Assembly: GCF_000469385.1 (NCBI RefSeq)
Contig: NZ_KI271332.1
Span: forward strand, 38,370-89,863
Direction: 5' to 3'
Source: Leptotrichia sp. oral taxon 879 str. F0557
GTDB taxonomy: Bacteria; Fusobacteriota; Fusobacteriia; Fusobacteriales; Leptotrichiaceae
DNA length: 51,494 nt
The stretch's first letter is position 1, and the number at the start of each line of letters is the position of its first letter. Under the pieces are notes generated by a model. It searched no databases. It saw nothing but the letters and a program-made list of their open reading frames with translations, and was not told the origin of the DNA. Shown one piece after another: positions 15,597-23,805 of this stretch. The translations under genes and the position numbers were made by a program.

Positions 15597-15812
15597 ATGA
15601 AAAATGATAATGTAAATAGCCCGAATCATTATAAATTAAACGGATTAGAGGTTGAAGCTATAGACGTAATAAAAGCGACTGTAAAAGATTTTAATAGTTT
15701 CTGCCATGGGAATATTATTAAATACGTGCTTAGAGCAAATAAGAAAAATGGTGTTGAGGACTTCAAGAAAGCAAAAAAATACATTGAAATGATGATTGGA
15801 GATGAAAATTAA
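15597..15812 (+). CDS. DUF3310 protein
   Basis: A 71-aa protein with the DUF3310 pattern: NSPNHYKLNGLEVEAIDVIK, then CHGNIIKYVLRANKKNG and DFKKAKKYIEMMI. Common next to MazG-like and nucleotide genes in phages; sometimes annotated as a nucleotide-metabolism protein, biochemical role not established. Its stop overlaps the next ATG. Confidence 0.9.
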   Translation: MKNDNVNSPNHYKLNGLEVEAIDVIKATVKDFNSFCHGNIIKYVLRANKKNGVEDFKKAKKYIEMMIGDEN

Positions 15813-16426
15813 TGAATGAATTAATGAATATAGAAAACAGAAACACGCTAAAAAGTTTAGATATAGCGGAAATAACAGGAAAGGAACATAAAAATATTTT
15901 GTCTGACATAAGAGATGAAATAAGTAAAATAGGGGAAGAGAGAGGTCGGCTAATTTTTCAGCCAACCACATATATTGATAATTTTAACAGAAACCAACCT
16001 GCATTTCTTTTGAATTACAAAGGAGTGCTACAACTTGGTGCAAGATATAATGCTGAAACAAGGTTTAAGCTTATCGAAAAAATCGAACAGCTTCAAAAAC
16101 CAATGACAGTAGAAGATATGATCATATTGCAGGCAAATGAAATGAAGAGTGTTAAGCATAGAATTGGTGTCGTAGAAAATAAAGTTGATAACGAGATAAG
16201 AATAGACCATACGGAACAAAGGAAATTACAAAAAGCAGTATCATTAAGAGTATTTCAAAGACTTGATGTAGTAGATGCAGAAAGAAAATTAATGTTTTCA
16301 GCAATATACAGAGATTTGAAAGACAGATTTGGAGTCGCGAGTTACCGTGATGTGAAAAGAAAAGATTTGAAAAATGCCTTACTGTATGTTCAGAACTGGA
16401 TAGAAAAAGCAGAATTGAGGAATTGA
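15812..16426 (+). CDS. Rha-family antirepressor with ORF6C domain
   Basis: A 204-aa protein. The Rha N-terminal domain covers about 10-85 (LKSLDIAEITGKEHKNILSD, then RDEISKIG and PAFLLNYKGVLQLGARYN). A C-terminal ORF6C domain follows at about 110-200 (AVSLRVFQRLDVVDAERKLM, then SAIYRDLKDRFGVASYRDVK). Such proteins interfere with host or phage repressors during lytic growth. It is the early antirepressor; a second one with Bro-N is in the late region (39893-40609). Confidence 0.9.
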   Translation: MNELMNIENRNTLKSLDIAEITGKEHKNILSDIRDEISKIGEERGRLIFQPTTYIDNFNRNQPAFLLNYKGVLQLGARYNAETRFKLIEKIEQLQKPMTVEDMIILQANEMKSVKHRIGVVENKVDNEIRIDHTEQRKLQKAVSLRVFQRLDVVDAERKLMFSAIYRDLKDRFGVASYRDVKRKDLKNALLYVQNWIEKAELRN

Positions 16427-16427
16427 G

Positions 16428-16616
16428 ATGGATGAAAAAGAGAAAACAGTCAAAAGAATAAAAGAAAAGATATTATGCAATACAGAAATGAACAACCGTG
16501 ACTTTGAGTTTGCGAAACTTAACGCTAATTTATTTAAGGGTATTAAGTTTATAAAGAAAAGGAAGGCTAAAAAGAAATGGCTTACACAGAAATTGACAGG
16601 GAAAACAAAAAGATAA
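16428..16616 (+). CDS. Small basic protein
   Basis: A 62-aa Lys-rich protein starting MDEKEKTVKRIKEKILCNTE, directly after the Rha stop. The last 40 bases overlap the HNH gene in another frame. No family recognised. Confidence 0.55.
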   Translation: MDEKEKTVKRIKEKILCNTEMNNRDFEFAKLNANLFKGIKFIKKRKAKKKWLTQKLTGKTKR

Positions 16617-17350
16617 AGTTTTATTTCCCAACAAACAAGCCAGCAAAGAGAATAAAAGAGTGGCAGGAAGAACTGAAAGCGTATGATATAGAAATAATAC
16701 CGCAGAACACTATAACAGATGATCAGATGAAACTTTGCTATATCTTATTTGACCAGTTTGCAAATTCGAAAGGCTGGGATTTGGATTATACAAAAAATTA
16801 TTTTAAGGCCTTGTTTGGAACAGTATATGAAATAAATAATTTCAGTTTGTCGCCAATGAAAAAGAACGCCTTAACTTTGGAGCAGGCAACGAACTTTATA
16901 CAGTTTATAATTGAGTTTGCAATAGAACAGGATGTAAATTTGTATATATTGGATCCAAGAGATAAAAGAGCGAGACATATAAGAGAAATAGTTCCAGATA
17001 TACAGAGATATATTATAAGTTGCTTAAGAAAAAGAGTATGTTGCGTATGCGGAAGACCGCATAACGAATATAATACAGTTGATTTAGAACATTATGACAA
17101 TGTAAATGAAATTGGCGGTTATGAATTCGACGCAGGGCTTGAAACAAGATTTTTGAGTTTATGCAGATATCACCATACGGAGATACATAACATTCCTAAG
17201 CAAGAATTTTTGGAGAAATATCATTTAGAGCCAGTTTATTTGAATGAAAGGCTAGTCTATGAACTGCTGGAAGTTTATCCAAATCACTTTAAATTGTTTA
17301 GAAAAAGATTGAAAGAGGGGTATTATAGAGGGATTATAAAAGAAAAATAA
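16577..17350 (+). CDS. Putative HNH nuclease (HNHc_6 type)
   Basis: A 257-aa phage protein. The N-terminal half (KIKFYFPTNKPAKRIKEWQE, then ITDDQMKLCYILFDQFANSK) resembles the YqaN/HNHc_6 family. The C-terminal zinc-nuclease part has CCVCGRPHNE, DLEHYDNVNEIGGYEFDAG and LSLCRYHHTEIHN (Cys pair, His, Cys, His-His). Predicted structure- or DNA-specific nuclease linked to replication or recombination. Confidence 0.88.
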   Translation: MAYTEIDRENKKIKFYFPTNKPAKRIKEWQEELKAYDIEIIPQNTITDDQMKLCYILFDQFANSKGWDLDYTKNYFKALFGTVYEINNFSLSPMKKNALTLEQATNFIQFIIEFAIEQDVNLYILDPRDKRARHIREIVPDIQRYIISCLRKRVCCVCGRPHNEYNTVDLEHYDNVNEIGGYEFDAGLETRFLSLCRYHHTEIHNIPKQEFLEKYHLEPVYLNERLVYELLEVYPNHFKLFRKRLKEGYYRGIIKEK

Positions 17351-17392
17351 AGTTCAGTCACAGATTATTAAAAAAAAGATTAGGAGGATAAA

Positions 17393-17593
17393 ATGAGCAA
17401 ATATAAATTATGGTTCAGTATAGGCAGCGGATTGGGTAAAGAAAGCGACGAAGTTGATTTAGTAGATGATTTAGGTTATACAGAGAAAGAGGCGGAAGAA
17501 ATAATAAAAGATGAAAATAAACAGCATAAGCTGTTTGAAGAATGGAGAGATGAGAATATAGACCAAAATTTTGGAGTTGTAAAAGAAAATTAG
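17393..17593 (+). CDS. Small phage protein, DUF7167-like, paralogue of 2640-2864
   Basis: A 66-aa acidic protein starting MSKYKLWFSIGSG, core DEVDLVDDLGYTEKEAEEII. It matches the leftward-operon protein at 2640-2864 along most of its length. AGGAGG upstream. Function unknown. Confidence 0.82.
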   Translation: MSKYKLWFSIGSGLGKESDEVDLVDDLGYTEKEAEEIIKDENKQHKLFEEWRDENIDQNFGVVKEN

Positions 17594-17602
17594 GAGGAAA
17601 GT

Positions 17603-17737
17603 ATGAAAAACAAGGATAGAATGCAATTTAATTTAAAAAACTGGAGAAAATTAAATTGGAGTTTATGGAATAAGGAAGATGAAAATAAAGCGAGTTTTGA
17701 AAAAATATTGAATAAAGATAAGTATAAAAAGAAATAG
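17603..17737 (+). CDS. 44-aa basic peptide
   Basis: Starts MKNKDRMQFNLKNWRKLNWS, rich in Lys, Asn and Trp. GGAGG upstream and the same operon spacing as its neighbours. No family recognised. Confidence 0.6.
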   Translation: MKNKDRMQFNLKNWRKLNWSLWNKEDENKASFEKILNKDKYKKK

Positions 17738-17750
17738 GAAGGGAATTAGT

Positions 17751-17981
17751 ATGAGAAAAATAGTATCAGCAATAATAACAATATTATATTTAGCAATTAT
17801 TTTGGGAAGTTTAGGATTATTAGTGTATAAAACAATAAGTGATATTTCAAGTGTAAAAACATTATTAGAATTTGCGAAATTAATGTTAATAGATTTTATA
17901 TTATATATTTTTTGGGGAGTAGGGGTTCAAATTTTAACTTTTATTTTTGGATTGTTTAAAATTGAGGAGGATAAATGGTAA
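17751..17981 (+). CDS. Small membrane protein (two TM)
   Basis: A 76-aa protein with two hydrophobic helices (about 5-26, VSAIITILYLAIILGSLGLL; about 45-69, LMLIDFILYIFWGVGVQIL). The C-terminus KIEEDKW overlaps the next start. Probably inner membrane; unknown. Confidence 0.7.
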   Translation: MRKIVSAIITILYLAIILGSLGLLVYKTISDISSVKTLLEFAKLMLIDFILYIFWGVGVQILTFIFGLFKIEEDKW

Positions 17982-18097
17982 GAAAAATAATGGGAACAAT
18001 ATTTTGTTTATTAAAATTAGCAAAAACAATATTATCTGTTACGTTAGGAGCGGGAATAGGTAATGAAATTTATAAAATATGGAAAGCGGAGGAATAG
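17975..18097 (+). CDS. 40-aa membrane peptide
   Basis: MVRKIMGTIFCLLKLAKTIL followed by a small-residue hydrophobic stretch (SVTLGAGIG). GAGGAGG seven bases before the ATG, which lies within the end of the previous gene. Unknown. Confidence 0.6.
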   Translation: MVRKIMGTIFCLLKLAKTILSVTLGAGIGNEIYKIWKAEE

Positions 18098-18099
18098 GA

Positions 18100-18654
18100 A
18101 TGAAAAAATTACTATTAATTGTGATGATTTTAGGAGCATTAGTTACAAGCTGTGATGAAGAAAATTTTGGGAATGATACAAAAAATGATAAAGAGAATAC
18201 TTTAAAAATAGGTGATAAGTTAGCAGGCAATCAAGCAACACCTAGTGATATTGATTATAGTTTAGAAAGATATAATTTAATAAAAAGGGCCTACTGGGTA
18301 AATGGACAGCGTGAAAAAGCATTGAATTTACCAAGTGCTGCGAAACGTCCATTAGGATATATAACATTGTTTACAGAAAACGGTGGAATAGTTGGAAGTT
18401 TTGTAGTTGATGGAAAAGTATCAAGTTTAAATAGTTTTTTAACTCCGGATAGTGAATTATACGAATGTAATCCTTCAAGTAGTTATAGCTGTAAAAATAA
18501 TTGGATTCCTGATGTAGATGGAAGTTATGGAGAAAATGATAACGGGATATTTTTCTTTACTCCAGATGGGAAATATATTGAGTGGACAGGAATATACGTG
18601 TATACAGATATTCCAATGAAAGTGGAAAATACAGTTGTTAAATTTGAAAAATAA
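18100..18654 (+). CDS. Predicted lipoprotein
   Basis: A 184-aa protein with a lipoprotein signal: MKKLLLIVMILGALVTSC, lipobox VTSC with lipidated C18 and Asp at +2. The mature part is secreted-type, with a possible disulphide pair (ECNPSSSYSCKN). The start at 18100 is preferred to an in-frame ATG at 18079 because GGAGGAAT lies directly upstream and the signal begins there. Could be a lysogenic-conversion or superinfection-exclusion lipoprotein (inference). Confidence 0.8.
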   Translation: MKKLLLIVMILGALVTSCDEENFGNDTKNDKENTLKIGDKLAGNQATPSDIDYSLERYNLIKRAYWVNGQREKALNLPSAAKRPLGYITLFTENGGIVGSFVVDGKVSSLNSFLTPDSELYECNPSSSYSCKNNWIPDVDGSYGENDNGIFFFTPDGKYIEWTGIYVYTDIPMKVENTVVKFEK

Positions 18655-18665
18655 AGGGGAATGAA

Positions 18666-19013
18666 ATGAAAAAAATATTTATATTAATTATTTGTGGGCT
18701 ATCTATGACAGCCTGCAATCCTTTTTTAGGGATAAATAGTTGGTTTAATAAAATAGACTATGAATTAGAAAAACAGAATGACAGACAAAGATATGACAGA
18801 TTGAAAAAAGTGGAAGATACTGCAAGAGCAATGGTAAGCAGTTATGAAAGTGATAAACAAATTTATTTGTCTATGAAAGATGATAATAAGGAAATAGCCT
18901 TACAAGCAAAGATAAGAGCAAATAATACAGCGATTCAATATAATCAGTTTAGTTATCTATGGAAAAATAATACACCACAAGATATGAAAAATGAACTTGA
19001 AATAATCAATTAG
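18666..19013 (+). CDS. Predicted lipoprotein
   Basis: A 115-aa protein. Signal MKKIFILIICGLSMTAC with lipobox MTAC, lipidated C17. The mature helical region (DTARAMVSSYESDKQIYLSM, then EIALQAKIRANNTAIQYNQF and SYLWKNNTPQDM) matches a type of small lipoprotein found in phages of Gram-negative hosts. Role unknown. It lies far from the lysis genes, so an o-spanin role is unlikely. Confidence 0.8.
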   Translation: MKKIFILIICGLSMTACNPFLGINSWFNKIDYELEKQNDRQRYDRLKKVEDTARAMVSSYESDKQIYLSMKDDNKEIALQAKIRANNTAIQYNQFSYLWKNNTPQDMKNELEIIN

Positions 19014-19028
19014 GGATAAGGAGTTAAT

Positions 19029-19697
19029 ATGAAATACATAGAATTATTTGGAAGAAAAATAAAAGAGTTGTCTGAAATTTTGAAAGACGAATCGATTAGT
19101 GATTTGGAAATAAAAGAGGAAAGTAATCTGTATGGGATAGATCGATTAAAAATTTCATTTAAAATTGATGATAGTGACACCTTCACTCTATATATACGAT
19201 TATCTAATTTTGTTGGAGCAAATGGGATAGAGTTTTTATCGGAAGAAGAAATTGTAAGAGAATTTGAAGAAAAGTATAGTTATTTAAAGAGATATTTACT
19301 TGGTGAAACTATAAAAGAAAGAAAAATAAACGGTTATTCAAATGAAATAAAATCTCATATTAGGGTTGCTAAAAAAATGCATGAAATTTATCGTGTTTAT
19401 TTTGAAAAAGTAAGAATAAAGAAATTTACTACAGCTTATGAAACAGTTGAATTTTATTTGAAACAAATGGAAAAGCAAATAAGAAAAATGTGTGAAGCAT
19501 ATCAGGAAAATAAAAATATAGAAAACTTTTTAGATAATTTAGAAGTGTTAGCTAGATTGACGGCAGATGAAATGGGTGCATATAGTTTACGGTTATTAAC
19601 TTGTGGACGTAAAAATTATGATTGTGCTGACAATATAATTAGAGATTGTTTGAACAGTATAAAAAAATGTGTAGAGGAAATAAGAAAAAGAATTTAA
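19029..19697 (+). CDS. Hypothetical protein
   Basis: A 222-aa protein: a mixed N-terminal part (about 1-95, SFKIDDSDTFTLYIRLSNF) and a helical C-terminal part with several Cys (CEAY, LLTCGRKNYDCAD, RDCLNSIKKC). AAGGAG upstream. No family recognised. Confidence 0.75.
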   Translation: MKYIELFGRKIKELSEILKDESISDLEIKEESNLYGIDRLKISFKIDDSDTFTLYIRLSNFVGANGIEFLSEEEIVREFEEKYSYLKRYLLGETIKERKINGYSNEIKSHIRVAKKMHEIYRVYFEKVRIKKFTTAYETVEFYLKQMEKQIRKMCEAYQENKNIENFLDNLEVLARLTADEMGAYSLRLLTCGRKNYDCADNIIRDCLNSIKKCVEEIRKRI

Positions 19698-19712
19698 AAT
19701 TTTGGGGGATAA

Positions 19713-19826
19713 ATGTTATATTTAGGAATTAGATATATTTTAAAATGTATAGCAAGAATATTTGTGCTCATAGCCTTGCTTATATACAATGATGATGATT
19801 TAATGAAGTTTGATGAAGAGGATTAG
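19713..19826 (+). CDS. 37-aa membrane peptide
   Basis: MLYLGIRYILKCIARIFVLI then ALLIYNDDD and an acidic tail. One membrane helix. GGGGGA upstream. Adjacent to another small membrane protein. Unknown. Confidence 0.55.
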   Translation: MLYLGIRYILKCIARIFVLIALLIYNDDDLMKFDEED

Positions 19827-19828
19827 AT

Positions 19829-20053
19829 ATGTTAAATATAATAATGAGAGTTATAAATGCCCTTCTTACTGTAGCATTTGTTTTAATATTAGTGTGGTTT
19901 GTTTATAACCTAGTAATAAGATTTAAAAAGAATATAGTAGTATTTAAATTTAGAATAACAAGCATAAGAGGATTTTTAATTGGTATGTCTATAAATTTAT
20001 TTGTAATTTATTGTTTGATTCGTATTATAAGTTTTTTTGCGATTAGAGTGTAA
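19829..20053 (+). CDS. Small membrane protein (two TM)
   Basis: A 74-aa protein with helices at about 7-29 (RVINALLTVAFVLILVWFVY) and about 48-71 (GFLIGMSINLFVIYCLIRII), joined by a basic loop. Starts two bases after the previous stop, so translational coupling is likely. Unknown. Confidence 0.65.
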   Translation: MLNIIMRVINALLTVAFVLILVWFVYNLVIRFKKNIVVFKFRITSIRGFLIGMSINLFVIYCLIRIISFFAIRV

Positions 20054-20065
20054 AAATGATACAAT
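20037..20065 (+). promoter_or_regulatory. Internal promoter near the end of the early operon
   Basis: TTGCGA (20037-20042), 17 bp, TACAAT (20060-20065), with an extended-10 TGA before it. It would give separate expression of the two genes before the terminator. Confidence 0.55.
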
Positions 20066-20097
20066 AGATATAAATAAGAAACAAGAAGGGAAAAACC

Positions 20098-20463
20098 GTG
20101 GGAAAAATTAATTTAGATTATTTGATTTATAAAGAGTTTAAGGAATTAATCAAAAATTTTATGGGAAATAAAAAATTTGAAATTAGTTATGGAATTGAAG
20201 ATGAAGTTATACTTAAAAATTTTGTGGTTTATGTTGAATACAAAAATAGGGAATTTAAATTATTAGCACAAAAATCATTTTCTGGTGATAGTGGATGGGA
20301 TTACAAAGAAACAGATCCGGACGAATTAATAGAAAAATTGGAAAGTGAATTTGAAAAATTTAAAAATAAAATTTTGGAATTCGACAAAGTGAATAAAATG
20401 AGTGTAGAAGAACTAAAAGAGGAATATTTTAAAAAAATGGGATTGAAAAAATCAACAGAATAA
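20098..20463 (+). CDS. Hypothetical protein
   Basis: A 121-aa charged protein with a GTG start (AGAAGGGA upstream): strands (FEISYGIEDEVILKNFVVYV) then helices (DELIEKLESEFEKFKNKILE). Possibly lysogen-expressed through its own promoter. No family recognised. Confidence 0.7.
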   Translation: MGKINLDYLIYKEFKELIKNFMGNKKFEISYGIEDEVILKNFVVYVEYKNREFKLLAQKSFSGDSGWDYKETDPDELIEKLESEFEKFKNKILEFDKVNKMSVEELKEEYFKKMGLKKSTE

Positions 20464-20482
20464 GGTATAATTAGGAGGTAAT

Positions 20483-20680
20483 GTGAATAACAAGGAATTT
20501 ACAAAAGAAGATATAACAGAATTATTAAAAGATGAAGAAATTTTATATTTACTTGAGGATTTGAAAAAATCAAAAGAATATCAAGATGATATAAAAATAA
20601 CATTAGTATTAAAAAAAGGTAAAATCACTGGAAAAGAATATACAGTAAGAAAATTTAATAATAAAAACAGGGCAAGATAA
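20483..20680 (+). CDS. Hypothetical small protein
   Basis: A 65-aa protein with a GTG start preceded by AGGAGG. The acidic helix EDITELLKDEEILYLLEDLK is followed by a basic end. Last gene before the strong terminator. Unknown. Confidence 0.65.
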   Translation: MNNKEFTKEDITELLKDEEILYLLEDLKKSKEYQDDIKITLVLKKGKITGKEYTVRKFNNKNRAR

Positions 20681-20693
20681 ACCTCAGATGAGT

Positions 20694-20749
20694 GAGCCAC
20701 TGAATAGATAGATTAGAAATAGTCTATTTGTTTAGTGGCTCTTTTTTTG
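20694..20749 (+). terminator. Strong terminator closing the early operon
   Basis: GAGCCACT (20694-20701) pairs with AGTGGCTC (20734-20741), with an extra inner stem around AATAGA/TCTATT, followed by T7. It separates the early operon from the packaging genes, so late transcription needs its own promoter or antitermination. Confidence 0.88.
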
Positions 20750-20780
20750 TCCAAAAAAACTAAAAAGGAAATTAAAAGAA

Positions 20781-21074
20781 ATGACTATATTTTTTACAAT
20801 ATTAGGATATTCCCTATTGGCACTAATAGTGTTTGAGATCATAAAACATTATTTAAAGAAATATATAAACGAAAGAATTGATGAGAGCCTTAAACTTTTA
20901 GATAAACTTGAGAATATAAATGATGAATTAGATACAAAAATAGATAGTGTAAAGATAAGGTTGTATGATGCATATCTTGATAGATGTAAGGAGAGTTTGA
21001 GAAAGAAAAGGAAAATGGATAAAGAGGTTAGGCAAATGACACAGAAAATAAAAGACAAAGTATTGAAAAAATAA
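20781..21074 (+). CDS. Membrane-anchored coiled-coil protein
   Basis: A 97-aa protein: N-terminal membrane helix (about 2-21, TIFFTILGYSLLALIVFEII) then a charged coiled coil to the end. First ORF of the late region. Unknown. Confidence 0.65.
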   Translation: MTIFFTILGYSLLALIVFEIIKHYLKKYINERIDESLKLLDKLENINDELDTKIDSVKIRLYDAYLDRCKESLRKKRKMDKEVRQMTQKIKDKVLKK

Positions 21075-21079
21075 AAAAA

Positions 21080-21130
21080 GGTACTTTGGAGAGATTTTTT
21101 GCCCTGTGGGTCTGGCGAGTCCCGGAAAAC
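21080..21130. other. Candidate packaging (cos/pac) site
   Basis: A GC-rich island in AT-rich DNA just before the terminase small-subunit gene: GGTACTTTGGAGAG, a T6 run, GCCCTGTGGG, then TCTGGCGAGTCCCGG with near dyad GGGTCT/AGTCCC. Cos sites of lambda-type phages lie immediately upstream of Nu1. Assignment rests on position and composition. Confidence 0.5.
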
Positions 21131-21134
21131 ATCC

Positions 21135-21163
21135 GGATATGAATTTTTTTTAAGTTCATGTCC
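21135..21163 (+). promoter_or_regulatory. Hairpin before the terminase small-subunit gene
   Basis: GGATATGAA / TTCATGTCC forms a 9-bp stem (one G-U) with a T-rich 10-base loop, ending 20 bases before the start codon. May be part of the packaging site or control translation. Confidence 0.5.
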
Positions 21164-21182
21164 TGTCCGATAGGAGGTGAAA

Positions 21183-21788
21183 ATGGAAGCGAAATATGAC
21201 GAGGTTGTAAAAGGTGTTGTACTGGCTAAAATATTGAATTTGAGCGAAAGGCATCTAAGGCGTTTGGCAGAGGAAAATGTTATCAAAAAAAACGGACAAA
21301 ATAAATATTTATTTTTGGAAAGTATTCATTCGTATATTGAGTATCTGGAGTTAAAAAATGATGCAGATGTAGATTTGAAAGATGAAAAAATTAGGGAAGA
21401 AATAAAGAAAATAAAAAAAGATACAGAATTAAAAGCCTTGAAAATATCGGAGTTAAAGAATCAATTACATCCAGCGGGAGTAATTGAAGAAGTAATGACG
21501 AGTATGCTTGTCAATATAAAGGGAAAATTGCTTTCATTGCCTAATAAATTAGCACCTGCTGTAATTGCTTGTGATAACTTGGGAGAAATACAGGACATTA
21601 TTTTAACAGGAATATCTGATACTTTGACAGAATTAAGTGAATATAGTCCTGAAATGTTTAAAAGTAAAAATTATATTGATGAAGATGAGGATGAAGAGAA
21701 TTTAAGCACTAAATCAATTAAAAAAAATTTAAAGGAAGAGAAAAATGACAACCCGAAAAAGAGAGGCAGACCTAAAAAAAGCAAATAA
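21183..21788 (+). CDS. Terminase small subunit (Nu1-like)
   Basis: A 201-aa DNA-recognition subunit. The N-terminal winged HTH (about 10-60, LAKILNLSERHLRRLAEENV) resembles Nu1. A coiled coil follows (EIKKIKKDTELKALKISELK), then a helical domain. The tail is acidic, then basic with an AT-hook-like KKRGRPKKSK. AGGAGG five bases before the ATG. Overlaps the large subunit gene by 44 bases. Confidence 0.88.
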   Translation: MEAKYDEVVKGVVLAKILNLSERHLRRLAEENVIKKNGQNKYLFLESIHSYIEYLELKNDADVDLKDEKIREEIKKIKKDTELKALKISELKNQLHPAGVIEEVMTSMLVNIKGKLLSLPNKLAPAVIACDNLGEIQDIILTGISDTLTELSEYSPEMFKSKNYIDEDEDEENLSTKSIKKNLKEEKNDNPKKRGRPKKSK

Positions 21789-23553
21789 TTTGTTTAAAAA
21801 AATTATTTCGGTATTAAAGCCACCGCCAAAATTAACAATTGATGAATGGGCAGACAATTATAGAATATTAAGTTCCAAAACTTCTGCGGAACCAGGTAGG
21901 TGGAATACTGATAGAGTACCGTTTCAAAGAGAAGTGATGAAAGCAATATCTGATAAACAAACAGAAAAAGTGATAATGATGTATGGAGCTCAATTGTCCA
22001 AAACAGAACTTTTATTGAATACTTTTGGACATCATGCTGATTATGACCCTGCTCCTATAATGTTTTTAATGCCGACTCAAAAAATGGCAGAAGATTTTGC
22101 AACAACAAGATTAAATGACATGATACTTAGCACACCACAATTAAAAAGTAAAATAATCGAAAATGAAACATCAAGAGATACTAAAACTCAAAAAGATTTT
22201 CCAGGTGGATATATTATTTTAACTGGAAGTAATTCAGCAGCTGAACTTGCGAGTAGGCCAATACGGATATTATTGGCAGATGAGATTGATAGATTTCCAA
22301 ATGATGTAAAGGGTGAAGGTGATCCGTTAAATTTAGCAATTGAGAGAACAAAAACATTTTGGAACAAAAAAATTGTTTTAACAAGTACACCAACAGTAAG
22401 AGGAGAATCAAGAATAGAACAGGAGTATGAAAACAGTACACAGGAAGAATATTATATTCCTTGTCCAAAATGTGGAACAATGCAAAGATTGGAATGGAAA
22501 AATATCGTTTTTGAAAATATTGGACACAAATGTCAAGATTGTCTTGAAGTTTCAAGTGAATACGAATGGAAAAAAAATATGAAAGAGGGAGAATGGATTG
22601 CGGGAAATGATGAAATTGATCCGAAAGCAGTAAGAGGATTTCATATTAGTGAATTGTATAGTCCTTTTTCAACTTGGAAAAGTATAATAAAAAAATTCAA
22701 GGAATCTAAAGGCGATGTTCAACTTATGAAGGTTTTCACTAATACTGCATTAGGTGAAACTTTTGAAGAAAAAAGAGATAAAATGGATTTTGAAAAAATA
22801 TCTCACAGAAAAGAACATTATGGCTGCGAAATTCCTGAAAAAGTAAACGTTTTGACTGCGGGAGTTGATGTTCAAGATGATAGATTGGAATGTGAAGTTG
22901 TAGGTTGGGGAGCTGATGAAGAAAGCTGGGGGATTTATTATAAAGTATTCATAGGGAATCCTGCGGAAACTCATGTGTGGAATCAGCTTGAAAGATTTTT
23001 GGACACTGAATTTACATATGCTAACGGACAGAAAATAAAAATAATATGTACCTGTATTGATACAGGAGGAAATCACACGATGTCAACTTACGGATTTGTG
23101 AAACCTCGTGAAATTAAAAGAATATTTGGAGTAAAAGGTGGAAGTGTTGAAGGAAAGCCTTTTATTACTAGACCAACAAAAACAAATAAAGGACAGATTT
23201 CCCTATTTGTTTTAAACACTGACACTGGAAAAGAAACTATTATGGCCAGACTTAAAATTGATTTGCCTGGACCGAGATATATGCATTTTCCGGACAATAT
23301 TGAAAGAGGATATGATGAGACATATTTTAAAGGATTGACTGCAGAAGTTAAGATTACAACTTTTGAAAAAGGAGTAAGAAAAACTAAGTGGGTTGTTACA
23401 GGAACTAAAAGGAATGAACCGCTGGATATTAGAAATTATGCTTATGCTGCGTTAAAAATAGCTAATCCTGATTTGAGTAAAAAATATTTGATTGATGTTA
23501 CAGAAAGACCAAAAGTGCAAACAAAAAGAAAAATATTGTCGAAAGGAATTTAA
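21745..23553 (+). CDS. Terminase large subunit (lambda GpA family)
   Basis: A 602-aa packaging ATPase/nuclease. Early signature LSSKTSAEPGRWNTDRVPFQ (about 42-61). Walker A-like GAQLSKTE at 81-88, Walker B LLADEID at 175-181, a Cys4 knuckle (C239, C242, C262, C265), and nuclease Asp residues around LTAGVDVQDDRLE (about 370-382). Cuts concatemers and drives DNA into the prohead with the small subunit. Confidence 0.95.
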   Translation: MTTRKREADLKKANNLFKKIISVLKPPPKLTIDEWADNYRILSSKTSAEPGRWNTDRVPFQREVMKAISDKQTEKVIMMYGAQLSKTELLLNTFGHHADYDPAPIMFLMPTQKMAEDFATTRLNDMILSTPQLKSKIIENETSRDTKTQKDFPGGYIILTGSNSAAELASRPIRILLADEIDRFPNDVKGEGDPLNLAIERTKTFWNKKIVLTSTPTVRGESRIEQEYENSTQEEYYIPCPKCGTMQRLEWKNIVFENIGHKCQDCLEVSSEYEWKKNMKEGEWIAGNDEIDPKAVRGFHISELYSPFSTWKSIIKKFKESKGDVQLMKVFTNTALGETFEEKRDKMDFEKISHRKEHYGCEIPEKVNVLTAGVDVQDDRLECEVVGWGADEESWGIYYKVFIGNPAETHVWNQLERFLDTEFTYANGQKIKIICTCIDTGGNHTMSTYGFVKPREIKRIFGVKGGSVEGKPFITRPTKTNKGQISLFVLNTDTGKETIMARLKIDLPGPRYMHFPDNIERGYDETYFKGLTAEVKITTFEKGVRKTKWVVTGTKRNEPLDIRNYAYAALKIANPDLSKKYLIDVTERPKVQTKRKILSKGI

Positions 23554-23556
23554 AAA

Positions 23557-23787
23557 ATGGGAAAATCAAATTATTCAAGAGAATATATTTTAGAAATGAT
23601 AGTTGAATACGGCAAAGCTGAACGAGCAGCTTTGGCTGGAACTAGTTATAAAATTGGAACTAGGGAACTTACTCGAATGGGAATAGATGCAATAAGAAAA
23701 GGAAGAGCTTACTGGGAAAATGAACTTCAAAAAATAAATGGCAAAGGCAACAGGAGAGTGAGAAGAGGTGTACCTAGAAATCTTTAG
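23557..23787 (+). CDS. Small head protein, DUF6148/gpW-position
   Basis: A 76-aa basic protein: YILEMIVEYGKAERAALAGT, SYKIGTRELTRMGIDAIRKG, then an Arg-rich end. Located between terminase and portal, the place of lambda gpW, and of the same size. The pattern fits DUF6148. Probable head-completion role. Confidence 0.75.
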   Translation: MGKSNYSREYILEMIVEYGKAERAALAGTSYKIGTRELTRMGIDAIRKGRAYWENELQKINGKGNRRVRRGVPRNL

Positions 23788-23805
23788 CAGAAAAGGAGGT
23801 GTTTT

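Noticed and set aside
18666-19013. Lipoprotein as outer-membrane spanin
   Set aside because: It lies in the early operon more than 27 kb from the lysis genes, and no inner-membrane partner is nested with it.
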